Part shown: positions 40,601 through 52,101 of the stretch, piece after piece
Position numbering within the stretch: the stretch's first letter is position 1
Layout of the letters: each line of letters opens with the position of its first letter
NCBI GenBank assembly: GCA_030068145.1
Contig: JAPJBO010000904.1
Coordinates: 1 to 64,000 of the forward strand
Reading direction: 5' to 3'
Length of the DNA: 64,000 bases
From: Diplonema papillatum
Lineage: Eukaryota; Euglenozoa; Diplonemea; Diplonemida; Diplonemidae
Notes under the pieces: model-generated
Seen by the model: only the letters and a program-made list of their open reading frames with translations
Told to the model about the DNA's origin: nothing
Database searches by the model: none
Position numbers and translations under genes: made by a program

Positions 40601-43600
40601 CGGCGCCTGGCGTTCGCGGCGCTCGGCTTGGCCGGCGGGTTGTCGTCGGCCGACAGGCTGGAGCCGGCCTCGTCGCCGCTCGCGTCGCGGGACCCCGCGT
40701 CGGCGTCGCTTCCGCTCGCGCTCGCATCGCCGTCGCCGCCCGGTCGTTCCCCGTCGAGGAGCACGCCGCACGCGTCTTTTTCCTTCGACGACGCGCCGTT
40801 GCCGAACACGTTGTTGTACGGGCCGACCGTACCCGCCGCCCCCGGGGCCACCCGGACCCCCACCCAGTCGCTCCCCGCGATGTCGTTGTGCGCGACCACC
40901 AACGCGTGGGACGCGCCCGCCTTCAAGCGCACCCCTTCGTAGTTGAGCCCGATGACCCCATGCTCGAACGTCCCGGCGCCATCCCTTTCGAAGACGACGC
41001 CTGAGTGGCAGTCGACAACGGTGGTCCGTAGGCAGACCGTCCCGCTGCGTTCCTGGAACAGGACCCCGACGCCGCCGCAGCCGACTGTGTTCTCAGTGAA
41101 GAACAGGCACGACGCTGCGCGGCTGACGACGCCCACCTCGTTGCCGACGATGTCGTTCTCGGAGAACGCGGTGAGCACGTCGCGGCGGCCGTGCGGCTCG
41201 AGGTTCAACGGGAGCGGACAGCAGTGCGCCGCCAGCACCGCCACCTCCGGATCCAGGTCCGAGATCCTGACCCCGCAGGGCGTGTCCACGATGCGGTTCT
41301 TCGCCACCTTCCCCTCCGCCCCCGGCAGCGCGGACACCGCCGCCGCCTTGTTCGCGAAGAAGAAGTTGTCCACCACAGCGCACGCGGACGTCGACGCCAG
41401 CACGACGCCGGAAACAGTGCACTCCTGCCACAAGTTGCGCTCCACGTTCCCCTTGGCCCGATCGGACGCGAGGAGGCCGATGGCCGGCCCCGTTACCAAG
41501 TTTTCGAGCACGTCGGGCATGGTGCCTTCCCCGGTGAGGACGAACGCGATCGACCGCTCAACCGGGTTTTTGATCACGTTCGACGTGTACATGCCGCGGG
41601 CTCCCGAGTACGCCAAAATGGCGATGGGCGCCTTGTGCATGACGTTGTGCGCGATGATCGGGTTCGCGTGCGCGCACACCACGATGTGGGCCGCCGCGTT
41701 GTCGGCGAAGAAGTTCTTCTTGACCATCGTCGCGTCGGTGTCCTCGCACAGGATCCCGCCGGACAAAATGGGTGCTCGCGTGGGCTTCGGGGCGGCGAAG
41801 TACGGAAACGACGCGTCGAGGTCCAGAGGAGGGGCCGGGGCCGCTGCGAGCAGCTTTCCGTTGCCGGCAATCGCATTGTACGTGACCAGGGCGCAGCCTT
41901 GCGCGGCGTGGATCCCGTAGTGTCGGTTGTTGTTGATTACGTTTTTCAGCACAGACGGGCAAGACTTTGACCTCAGCAGCAGCCCGACTGCGTTGTCGGT
42001 CACATGGTTCCCCCTCACCTCCGGTTCGGAGCTGGACAGCACGGACACGCCGGTTTCGTGGCGCATGATGGTGTTCCGGAAAAGGCAGCCGCCCGCTTTG
42101 TTCGAGAACTTCACCCCGGTCCCGCAGTCCGAAACCAGGCACTTCTCAACCCGCGGCCGCGCCGCGGCGCCCGAGACCCCGATACCGATCCCGTGGTGGT
42201 TCACGGTGCACTCCAAAAAGAGCCCCTTGCCGCCCGCCTCGACGACGACGCCCACCTTACCCTCCTTCACCTCGCACCGGGCCAGCTTCGGGTCGCCCGC
42301 GGTGCCGACCACGACGGCGGCGCGCTCGAACTTTTGGAACACGCACTTTTCGAAGGTCCCGCCGCCGGTGGTTTCGGCGACGAGGCCGACCCCGCAGCGC
42401 ATGGCGGGCTTCTTCCCTTGGCGGCTGTCCGGGCGGACGTTGCTGGAGTCCGGGGACGACGGGCGGGACGTGTCCAGTCCGGTGTCGAGGGGGAGCGAGA
42501 GAGACGAGTCCGCGGCGTATGGAAGCTCCGCGTTGCTGAGGAGCAGAAGCAGACGCGTGGATTCGTCTTTGAGCCCGGATTCCCGCTCGCGCGACAGGAG
42601 GACGTCTGGGAGGATCGACAGCTGCTTCGCCGTCGGCGCCGCGAGCACGAACGGCTCGCCCGAAAACACGCAGTCCGCCACGTCGGGGCACGCCCCGCGG
42701 GACACGTGCATCGCCGTGTCGTTGTCGACGAAGTAGTTGGCCCGCCACTCCGGGGACGACCCCCCCCGCACGGACGAGGCCAGCAGGTTGTGGAACAAGT
42801 TGTTCTCCTCGAAAACCCCCGACGACCCGGCCCCGCACGTCTCGACGGCGATGACGCACCGCGAGAGATCGCACCCGCGGAGCGTCCCGGTGCCCTGGCT
42901 GATGGACACCGCCACTTCGTTGTAACTCCACGAGCACCGGTCGAACACCGGCTCAGCGAGGTCCCCGTCGATCTTCACGGCGACCGAGCCGGGGCCATTG
43001 TGGTGGATGAAGTTGTTCCCTTTTCCAAAAAAACCCTTCCCCTTCGCCCCCACGAACACCGCGATCCGGCTCCTCGGCGTCCCTTCGAACAAATTGTCGA
43101 AGCACTGGGGGTCGCCCCCGGACTCCACGCGCACCGCGACCTCGTTGCCTTTGAAGGCGTTGTCCTTCAGAAGCCCCCGCCCGCCCTCCGACACGACGAC
43201 GCCCACGGCGTTGTCCCGCTCCGCCGACGACGATCCGAACACGTTTTTTTCGAGCGTCGGGTTCGCTCCGTGGGATATGGCGACCGCAGTCTTCAGCGAC
43301 TCGAACGTGTTGCCCGAGAATACGCCGTCCGCGCCCTCCTCGGAGAAGGTCAGCCCGGTGGGTGCCTTCAGGACCGAGTTGCCGGTCATCGTGATGCACG
43401 CCCCTGCGGCGACCTTGACGGCGCAGCCGCGGCAGTCGGAGATCTCGTTCGCGTCGAACGACGCGCTCGCCCCGCGTTCCGCCAGCACGCCGACCTGCTC
43501 GTTGCGCACGGCGTTGAACGCGAAAGACGCGGGGGCGCGCCGCCCGACGGCGATCCCCGCGAACGCATTGCCCGACACGTCGTTCCGCACGACCACACCG

Positions 43601-46600
43601 CACCCGTCGTCCACCGCCTGCACCCCGTACCGATTCCCGGTCAGCACATTCCCCGCCACCAACACGTTCCCTCCCGAGCCCGACAGCAGCACCCCCGCGT
43701 CCCCGCAGTTCTTCATCGCGTTCCCCACAACCCTGCCGGCCCCTCTGTCCCCGCACGCAACCCCGCAACTCAGGTCCTTCAACCGCAAAAACGCCGAAAA
43801 CACCGCCAAACGGGTCCGCGCCCTTCGCTTCGACCTGTCCGGTACGCTGTCCGCCAACGGTGCTCCCCCATAGTCTTCAGCCGCTGCTGGGACGAGGGTG
43901 ACCCGCTTGTCGCCGAGGCGCTCCGGTGTCTTGTGTCTTTCGGTGTCGCTGCCCGTAGGGGGTTTGGCGGGTGGGGCGATGCCCGGCAGCTGCTTTGCCG
44001 CTGCGTTCGTGATCGCGTTGCCGACGACCATCGCGTTGCCCCCCGACTCGAAGAAGACCGCGGCCGCCAGGAACGACCCGGAAAACGCGTTGTCGTAGAA
44101 CAGCCCGCCGCTGCCCTCCGCGCTGACGACCGCCGGCCCGCACGACGAGCCGCGGAACTCGTTCCGCTCGAAGAGGAACCCGGTCACGCCGCCGCCGCAC
44201 CAAACCATCGGGGTCGGCACGCGCGCGTCGAACCCGTGGAAAAACCGGTTTTGCCGGAAAACGACGACCCCCCGCCCGCTTCCGTGCAGCCACGCACACA
44301 CGCCGCCGTACCCTCCGCACGGCAAATCCGCGGTGGTCACGTCGTCGATCACCGGGCACTCGAGTGTGTTGCGCACGATCAGCACCCCTTTAACGACCGG
44401 CTCCGAGCCCAGCCGCAATGCTGAACGGCGGATTGTGTCGGACACCTTTATCGCGGCACCCTTCCAAGCGCCCGTGAACGTGGAGCCCATGCGCAAGGCG
44501 GGAGGCACCAACGGCGTCGCCAGCGCGCTGCTCGCGTGATCCGCGGCCTGTGCGATGCAGGCCACGTATTCCTGCGGGATCCGGGCGTAGAACGCCGCCG
44601 GGACCCCCGGGATTCTGACCGACGACTCGGGCTGCCGCTGGGCGCGCGCGGAGTCGCCGGGGGACGAATCGGCGGGGGTCGACGGGTGCGGAGAGAGCTT
44701 CTTGGAGGGTGTCAGCCCGCTCGCGGTGTCGAACAGTCGGCTCGCTGGGGAGGAAGGGAGGCTGAGGTTGATGTTGGTCGGGGAGATGACGGAGGCCGCG
44801 GCGTCGGGAGGGTCGGAAGAATTGAGCAAGTCGGTCTCAGACAGTTCGGCGACGACTTCGATGTGCACCGCGTTGTGGGTCAGCACGTTCTTGGCGACCA
44901 GGCTCGCGCCGCCCGGCGTCGCGATGACGACACCCTTCAACTGGTGCTGGATCGTGTTCGCGACCACGACCGCCCGGGAATCAGCCTCCAGCCGCACCCC
45001 CCCGGCGGTGTTCTCCCGAACGGTGTTTTTCCGGAAAGTCCCGAAACCGTCGCCGATGCGGAAGCCGAACCCGCCCGCTCCGGAGACGTGGTTCTCCTCG
45101 AACAGCGGGTCGGCGCCGCGCGTGACGAGCACGTTGTCGAACGTGTTGGCCACGAAGTGGTTGCGCCGGAAGACGCCCGTGCTCTCCGAAGAGCAGTGCA
45201 CCCCCGCCCCGGACCCCTTCATGATCTTGTTCCCTTCGAACACCGGGTGCGACCCTTCCCGCACGGCCACCTGCGGCGCGTGGAGCGAGTCGCCTTCGGT
45301 GATGTGGTTGTCCAAAAACACGCCCTTCCCGTACTGCGCGACCAAAATGGACCCCCCGCCGGGTTTCGACGACTCCAACAGCCCCAGAGGCGGAAACCGA
45401 AATTCGTTCGAAGCCCTCCCGTTCGTGCCGGTCATCGACTGCGACGCAGTCCCGCAGGTTTCCCTGCTCGGACCGTTCCGGAAAAAGTAGTTTTGGTTGG
45501 AGAACACGGGGTCCCCACCGGCCCGGACGACGACCGCGTACTGGCCGTTCCAACCGCACCGGGAGATCGTGCAGGCCTCGAATCTGCCTAGCCCGCGGTG
45601 CGCGATCTCGATGCCGATCGTGTTCGAGTAGAAGTGGCACTTAAAGAACGTGGGGCGGCCCCCCGTTTCGACGAGGAGGCCCTTCGAGTTCTGCCGGATC
45701 TGGTTCGTCCGGAAGGTGCCCCGGGCCCCGTCGACCACCGCGATCGCCGGGGCCTTCACGGGGTCCTGGTGCTCCCGCACGTCGTTGCCCACGACGACCG
45801 CATTCGCGCCGGTCCCCACGAGGAGGATGCCGGGCCCGCCGCTGTTTTCGATCACGTTCTTGTAGAGGTACACGAAAACGGCGCCCGCCGGCGGGGAGAA
45901 CGGGTGGGCCGCCGCGCCCTGGCTCGCGACGACGACGCCGCCCTTCGCGTTGTCCTCGATTCGGCAGTCCTCGAACACCGGCCCGTGCTGGCAGCAGCAG
46001 TCCGAGCACGCGCAGCAGCCCATCCTCCGCTCGCTGGTCGACTCGCTCGACACGACGTTGTCCTGCTCCGCGCCGGTCCCGACCGGGAGCCCGGGTTTGC
46101 CGCCCTTCGGCAGCAGCGCCGTCCGCGACGGGTTGCGCTTCACGGCAGGCGAGTCGCCGGCCGCCGGCGCGCTCGCCGCCGCCCCCTCGCAGTCCTCGCC
46201 GAGCCACTCCGCTGTCTGGCTGGTCAGCGGCGCGCTGCCGTTGCGCGGATACGCGGGGGAAAGGTCCACGTCCGGGTTGCAACAGCAGGGGCACGGGCTG
46301 GGACTTTGCTCTTGAGTGCCCGGGAGGGAAGCCGGCGAGGCTGAAGGTGAAGCTGTGCATGCCGGCGGTTGCGCCTGCGGGCAGCAGAACGGGGTAGCCG
46401 TGTTCGCGGGGTTCGACACGACAACGCCGTACACCCCGCAGGAGGATATCACGCAACTCGACCGGAAGCACGGCGCAGCGGACCGAATGGCGACACCGCT
46501 GCCGTGCTGGCACGTGATCGTCGTCCGTTCGAACAGCGGCCGGGCACCGCACGTCACCTCGACGGCCGCCACGTTCTCCAGCTGCTGCCACGACACTTGG

Positions 46601-47682
46601 TGTCGTGACGCATGCACGCCCGCCCCCTTCCCGCCCCACTGCCGCGCGGGGTCCTTCCCTTCCTCCCCCGGGGCCGCCGCGGACTTCTTGCCCCCCCCGG
46701 AAACGGACGCGGAAAATTGGAGCCTCGCCGGCTTCTCGTCGACGACCGCGCGGCGGGCCGACGAGTCGTCGATTTTGCACGAAAAAAACTTCGGCGCGAC
46801 GTGGAACTTTTTAAATGCCGTTCGGCGAGGCGGGGGAGGGGAATCGGCGGCAGCGCCGCGAGGGGACACCAGGGCCGGGGCGCGCGTGGGTTTGGGGGTG
46901 GGGGAGAGGACGCCGAAGGCGTCGAAGACGCCGGATTGGCGGCGGGTCTCGAAGTCCCGGGAGTTGCGGGAGAGAAGCGCGCTCCGCTCGCCGTCGGTCC
47001 CGCCGCTGTGCACGTCGCCTTGGATGTACAGCGTGTGCAGCGGGGACGCGTTGATGGTGCAGCCGGTGAATTCCACCTGGCCGGTGGAGGATATCACAAC
47101 GGATGATTCCCCGTTCCTGCGGATGACGCACGCATCGACCAACGCAGAGCCAGCTCCCCTCACGGCCACGCCGCACTGCGGCGCGTTGAGGATCGTGCAC
47201 TTGCGGAGGTGGGCCTTCCCCGGGGTGTGCTCCTGCCCCTGGACGACAACTCCGAAAATGAAGCAGTCGTTGAACGACGCCTCACCTTCGACCACCGCGA
47301 CCGCCGTTCCGAACGTGCTCTTGTTTTTGATCGTCAGCCCGCGCACGGAGCAGCAGCCGGTCTTCGCTTTGCAAATCACCGTGGCATCCGCTCGGTGCTC
47401 CACTATAACGTCGCCCCCGTCACCATGGAGCTCCACCCTCCTATTCATGGTGATCTGCTCGAAGTATATACCCGGGTGCACAATGATGCGGTCGCCTTCG
47501 GCGACGTAGTCCAGCGCGCGTTGGATGGATTCGAAGCACCCCACATTCTTCCCCGCCTTCACTTGGAACTCGCGCGTGCGCCGGTGCCCCCTGGCATCCC
47601 TCTGGTACGCGGACGAGATCCACGTGAACAAGTGGCCCTCCGGGGTCGTCTCCTGCCCAAGACTGCTCTCGGACAGGGACAT
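37609..47682 (-). CDS. Giant protein, exon A: 3,358-residue right-handed parallel beta-helix
   Basis: One uninterrupted GC-rich 10,074-nt frame from ATG 47682 to donor GACACGAAG|GTCTGT at 37608, phase 0. Residues 40-110 are a pectate-lyase-like opening (CFESIQRALDYVAEGDRIIV, HPGIYFEQITM, VELHGDGG). Then dozens of 22-24 residue coils run to about 2310, with Asn/Gly turns of the type VVxNxIxxNxxxGVxV (PbH1/NosD/FBXO11-like repeats), broken by Ser/Pro loops (about 235-365, 470-545). Residues 2440-3145 are a low-complexity Ser/Pro/Arg linker, 3150-3260 a final set of coils, and 3280-3358 a charged helical segment. Such helices bind glycans or proteins or act as scaffolds; there is no signal peptide or clear membrane segment, so it is probably cytosolic. 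Possible SL acceptors lie at 47760 and 47741. Confidence 0.9.
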
Positions 47683-48400
47683 TCACGTCGACGGGGGAGA
47701 GAGGGCGATGTGCCCAGACACGGCGGGGGGGGACCTTCTTCTGTCCGTGACGGATTTGCCTGTGCTCTGGTGGTGCGCACGGGGGTGGTCCTGGCAGTGA
47801 CGTGCTACCAGCAGCCGGGGCGCTTTAAACTTGCGAGCGGACGGCTGCACTTTGCAGCTCGCTCGGCACACGCAAGTGTGCGCGCCAGACTATCCAGGTT
47901 TGCGGGTTCTCAATCAACCGAGGTTGATGTGCAGTCTCGTGTCCTTCGACTTCTCTCGGTATCTTTTCTTGCTTTGTGTGTGTTTGTGTTTCCGACGTGT
48001 CAGACTGTATATCGTTTTCTTTTCCGCAGGCCGAGACGCACTGACGCACTCCCAGAGCCCAGAGAGATCCTGGCTAAACAGTCTGGGGCGGTGCAGGGCG
48101 GGTTTTTCTTCGAAGGAGCTCACGCACTCAGAATTCTACTTGCACGACGCACAATGCCACGCGGCTGCAGGGATGAGGGGGGGGTGGTCACGGCGCGTTG
48201 CCACGGTTCGCGAAATCGCTTCCTTTCTCGAAAGGAAGGAAGCCGGGCGGGCGCTTCGTTTGTGTTGCCGACAATCAACCGAGTGTGCACGGTCTGGTGG
48301 CCGTTCGAATTTTCTTTTGCTTTGTACGTCCTGGCTGATCGACTTCTCCTTTGATCCCCACTTGGTATATTGATCGGTTTCGGAATTTCTGACGCCGCCT
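47683..48400. other. Upstream region of the giant gene
   Basis: This should hold the 5'UTR and trans-splice site of the giant gene. AGs preceding 47759 and 47740 on the minus strand are candidates. I see no promoter motif. No other gene. Confidence 0.4.
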
Positions 48401-49690
48401 GAGACGAGATATGTGTAACTCTAATAGAGTTTCCAGTGTGTGAGAGTGGGTGAGTGTGTTTTTTTCGTCTCTTCTTGTTTTTTTTTTTTCCTTCTTTTTT
48501 CCTATCGCGATTCTTCTTTCTCTACAATGTTTGGGTTGATTGGCTTACCGTTCCTTTCTCGCAATAGAACCTTGGTGTTTTGAGTCCTCTTAAGGGCCAG
48601 TCTTGGGTTTCTTTTCAAAGCGGGGGTACGCTCTTCTTCACTAGTCTTCCCCCTCCTGTGAAAGTGGGTGAGTGTGTGTTAAGGTTCCTGGACTCAAGTG
48701 GGTAACGTCAGAAGCAAAGTATGTGTCCACTCGTCACGATCACCAGTCGGTTTTGAGTTTCCGACAAGACTTCTGTGTTCCATCTTGCGGCGCGCGGGCA
48801 CGGGATCTTCGGCCAGGGCGCAGCAGCTAATGGATTTTGGAGAGGCAAGGTCTCTCTGTGCGATGAGCTTGGCCTGACGTGCTGTTTCAAAAGTTTCAAA
48901 TCTGGTGCAACATGATCGGTACCCCCCCACCTGAATGTCGGTGTGCCCCGCACTCTTCCATTGAGCCCAGTACCACGTCGCGAGACAGGTTAATTATACC
49001 CTTCTACATGAAGAAAAGAGCCCACCGGGCCAGCGCCTTCCGACAGCAATACGGGGTGGTACGAGGGGAACTCCCGTTTCTAGTCCCTAGTATCGACGGT
49101 TGTTCGATGGACAGTGCCGTGATGGATTATGGCCGAACGCTTCTAAGCCAGACCCCAGTCTAGAGGAATACGTGAGGTACCCGGCTTGAAGCCGGTCACG
49201 TCAAACTGGTCACACCACAGGGTCTCCTTTTGTTTGCTGGCTTACTGGGCCACATCTTTTGGACGCGATTCGGCCTCGAGTGGAGTCTTGCCCAGCTTTG
49301 CGGCTGCGGTAGGCCTGGATTCTTTACGGAATTGTCAAACGCAGGAGGACAAGCAAGGGGCGGGGAAAGATCGAAATTCCGACCGCAGTCGGTAGCGAGG
49401 GAGATGCAAGAACGTGCTTGGAGTCGGATGTGTAACCGTGTCCTGTATCCGCCGTGATTTGGTCGTGGTAAGCCTTTCGGGAATCAGGATTCTCGTGTGA
49501 AAAGCGGAGAACCCCACTGCATGAATCCGTCTGCAGACAAACCAGCGATGTGAGTCTGGTTTGTATGGCGGCTATTCGTAGCTTATCACGGCAGGACCTC
49601 GTGTTACAAGGAGAGGGGGAGTGCAGAAAGGGTACACGGTGCACAAGGCATGTCAGTCACTTGTCAATTACTAGCCATAAATCTTCCTAG
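48401..49690. other. Non-coding, nothing recognised
   Basis: T-rich tract at 48460-48500 and two copies of GTGTGAGAGTGGGTGAGTGT-like sequence (48436, 48657). Short open frames have no recognisable similarity. Confidence 0.5.
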
Positions 49691-49708
49691 ACCTATGGCT
49701 ACTGTCAG

Positions 49709-49744
49709 TTGTAAGAATGACTACTGCGGTAGTCATTCTTACAA
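49709..49744. repeat. Perfect 16-bp hairpin in an ACTAGT-rich region
   Basis: TTGTAAGAATGACTAC pairs exactly with 49729-49744 over loop TGCG. Pieces of the arm (GTAAGAATGACTA) and ACTAGT-type words recur to 49970, suggesting decayed MITEs. Confidence 0.75.
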
Positions 49745-50330
49745 GCGAATGAGTCCACTCTCGTGGGAAGAAAAAGTACGCCTTATAAAGGGATTCCTTC
49801 ACAAAATGCAGTAGTGACTAGTAGTAAGAAACATGCTAAGGTAAAAGTATTGACCACTAGTAAGAATGACTAGTCATATTACTACTGAAAAGTAAGCACT
49901 TTTCAGCAGTAGTGTGCAGTGACTAGTCACGTCAAATCAATGGTAAGCAGTAGTAATACGACCAGTGTTTTTCCAATGACTAGCGCACCGTGTAGCGGGG
50001 AGTGTGATGTTACTTGCTGGCATGCCCAGCACGCGGAAGGCCGATGGCCATTCAAAAACACGAAACAATACATCACAAAAACCCAAATACACAAACACCA
50101 TAACACGAACAAAAGACGCCACAAAGAGAGGCACGCAACAAAACAAAGAAAGCGGACTTGCAAAAAGTAAGAAGGATAATTTCCTCCTCACTTCGCGTTG
50201 TCATGGCCCACCCCCCCAGAAGAAATGCATCGAAATTGTTCTTTTTTTTTTTTTTTAGCTTTGTGAGCGTTGTCGACAGCTTGCTTATTCGTCGCAGCAA
50301 CTTTTGCTCGAGCTAAAGTCCGGCCTCAAG
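49745..50330. other. Non-coding, nothing recognised
   Basis: A/T-rich, with an A/C-rich run at 50050-50150 and a T run at 50239-50256. No gene. Confidence 0.5.
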
Positions 50331-50473
50331 TGCGGAAATAGGGAACGGGTGTGCACACCCGGAAATAGGGTGTGGAATAGGCTGTGCACACCCGGAAATA
50401 GGGTGTGGAACAGGGTGTGCACACCCGGAAATAGGGTGTGGAATAGGGTGTGCACCCGGAAATAGGGTGTGTA
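50331..50473 (+). repeat. 33-bp minisatellite, about four copies
   Basis: Unit CCCGGAAATAGGGTGTGGAA plus TAGGSTGTGCACA, with single-base variants and a shortened last copy. Non-coding. Confidence 0.85.
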
Positions 50474-50515
50474 ACGAGGTGTCGTTTAGATGTAAATCTA
50501 AAGCCCGCGTCAAAC

Positions 50516-50612
50516 CTTGTTAAGCTTTGAGTCTTGGGAAGTGCTTGAATCTACGCGAAGTAGCATGCACTTGCCAAGCAGCGGCTGCCAAGACTTGTCG
50601 CGACACCCGACG
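50516..50612 (-). mobile_element. Shortest element II-family derivative (about 97 bp)
   Basis: On the minus strand: GGTGTCGCGACAAGTCTTGG, GCAGCCGCTGC, then GTGCATGCTACTTCGCG and a CTCAAAGCTTAAC end. It keeps only the conserved 5' and 3' blocks seen in element II and the element at 5939. Confidence 0.5.
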
Positions 50613-50828
50613 AAATGTGAAGTGAAGGGTGAAAAAATGGAAGAAGCGGTAGGAACTGTGCAGTTTGGCTTCAGAAAAAAAGGGGGAATTCTGAAGTTCC
50701 CGACGGAGAGACGGCGAATGTTTTTTGTGGTGCTGCTGTCGATCCCGAGGAACGAACAATTTTGTGTTTCTGATGGCATCGGGGAACCTCCGAGTCAGAG
50801 ATTCTCCTCGGTCTGGTTTGAGTGACAA

Positions 50829-50880
50829 GAAACCTGGTTGATCCTGTCAGTAGTCCATATGCTTCAAGGATTAAGCACCC
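50829..50880 (+). pseudogene. 18S rRNA 5'-end fragment
   Basis: AACCTGGTTGATCCTGTCAG, then TAGTCCATATGCTTCAAGG and ATTAAGCACCC, matches the universal start of nuclear 18S rRNA (AACCTGGTTGATCCTGCCAG, TAGTCATATGCTT). It has one substitution, one inserted C and a 4-nt gap in the first 47 nt. Similarity ends there, so it is a fragment, not a gene. Confidence 0.7.
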
Positions 50881-50932
50881 AGGCAAGTCTCAGAGGAAAT
50901 GGATTAATGGGCGTACAGATCTTCTTTTTAGC

Positions 50933-51105
50933 CACATGCAATGTGTGAGGAAACTGAACTGCCCAAGTAGGACCTTCTGATCACGATCATTTGCCAAATT
51001 TGCCACCTGAAACCACGTCCAGGATTTGGGCTCAGGGTAGTGCGGTCAACGAAAACTCTAGTTTCCCTTTTTCTACTTTCTCCTACTCTCGCGGCGTGCG
51101 GTTTT
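50933..51105 (-). mobile_element. R175 SINE-like element, copy 2
   Basis: Reverse of the copy at 20808: AGCCACATGCAATGTGTGAG at the left and CTACTCTCGCGGCGTGCGGT at the right. No A tail is kept beyond a few T. Confidence 0.55.
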
Positions 51106-51429
51106 GAATAAGCCCTGCTCCAACAGCACAAAGGAAACCCCCCCTTTCCCCCCCGCCTCACAAGTCAAACGGAGACTTCAAAAAACCGACCGCTTACTGC
51201 GGCTCCACAAGACCGTCTAATAAATTCGCGCGGTCTGCACTACACTTTCTAGCGTTTATTGTGATTTAGAGGTTCGGTGTTTTAGGGTCTCCGGTTGACC
51301 ATTGAGGCTGTGAGGCGGGTAGTTGGTATGCTTATACACTTTAACTACGGCTAGCCATGTTTGTAAGTGTTGCGACCGACACCAAGAAGAAATTCGCTTT
51401 GAATTTAGTCTTGGGCCCCCCACGCGCAT

Positions 51430-52101
51430 GCATGTTGAGCATTGAGTTCTTTAAGGTGCAAGTGCCATCAAGGCAGGCGAGCACTGTTCACGGGCTAGCG
51501 TTACTTTATGACGTCGTCCGTCGGGAGAGTCAACGATGATGAGGATGTGGTCAAACTAGCCATTTCCAAGTCAAGTTCAATTCCCGCTCGCTTTCGCGGT
51601 GCGGACTGGTTTGGCTGTTTCCGGGTCGACGATGGGGAAGAAGTTAGGCATTCCATTTCGTGATCGAGCGTAGAGTTGTTCACGGCCTGCCGCGATCGCT
51701 TCGATCTTCGTGGCTTCCCTGTCGGGGATGCGAGCTTCGAGGACTCCTGCAGGGGTCGCTTCCGCCTCCTTCTGGGAGGCGCGTCTTTGGGCTCGCCGGT
51801 TGGCGTGCGCGGAAGGGTTGAGCAGGGGTTGCCATGCAGCTCGTATCGGTCTGTAATATGCGTTCTTACTTCCTTTGGGTTGAGGAGGACGTGCAGTGGG
51901 GCTTTCATAGAACCCGGAAAGCGGCCGGGCACGAACCTGGGAAAAACCCGGCACGAAGCCGGCGAACCCCGAAATTGACCGCACTGGTATACTAGGCACC
52001 TCCTTCAGAATTTGAAGATCTCTGGCCTGAGGGGTGAAAAATCTCAGTTTTGAAGACTTTGGCGGACCGGGGGGGGGCAGAAAGAATTTTTGGAGAATCA
52101 C
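51430..52101 (-). mobile_element. 5'-truncated non-LTR retrotransposon stub (element II-related)
   Basis: On the minus strand a frame ends ELDLEMASLTTSSSS, then PTDDVIK and a stop at 51501. The end of element II ORF2 (RMELDITSLLSPSS) is similar. After the stop comes a 3'UTR with CTTAAAGAACTCAATGCTCA. Upstream, 52101-51577 in another frame is Arg/Pro-rich. The RT core is absent, so only the 3' end was inserted. Confidence 0.55.

Noticed and set aside
38443-41004. An 853-codon plus-strand frame (and several others of 250-400 codons) over the beta-helix gene
   Set aside because: Antisense shadows of a very GC-rich exon. They are Arg/Ala/Pro-rich, with no domain, while the minus strand encodes clear beta-helix coils.
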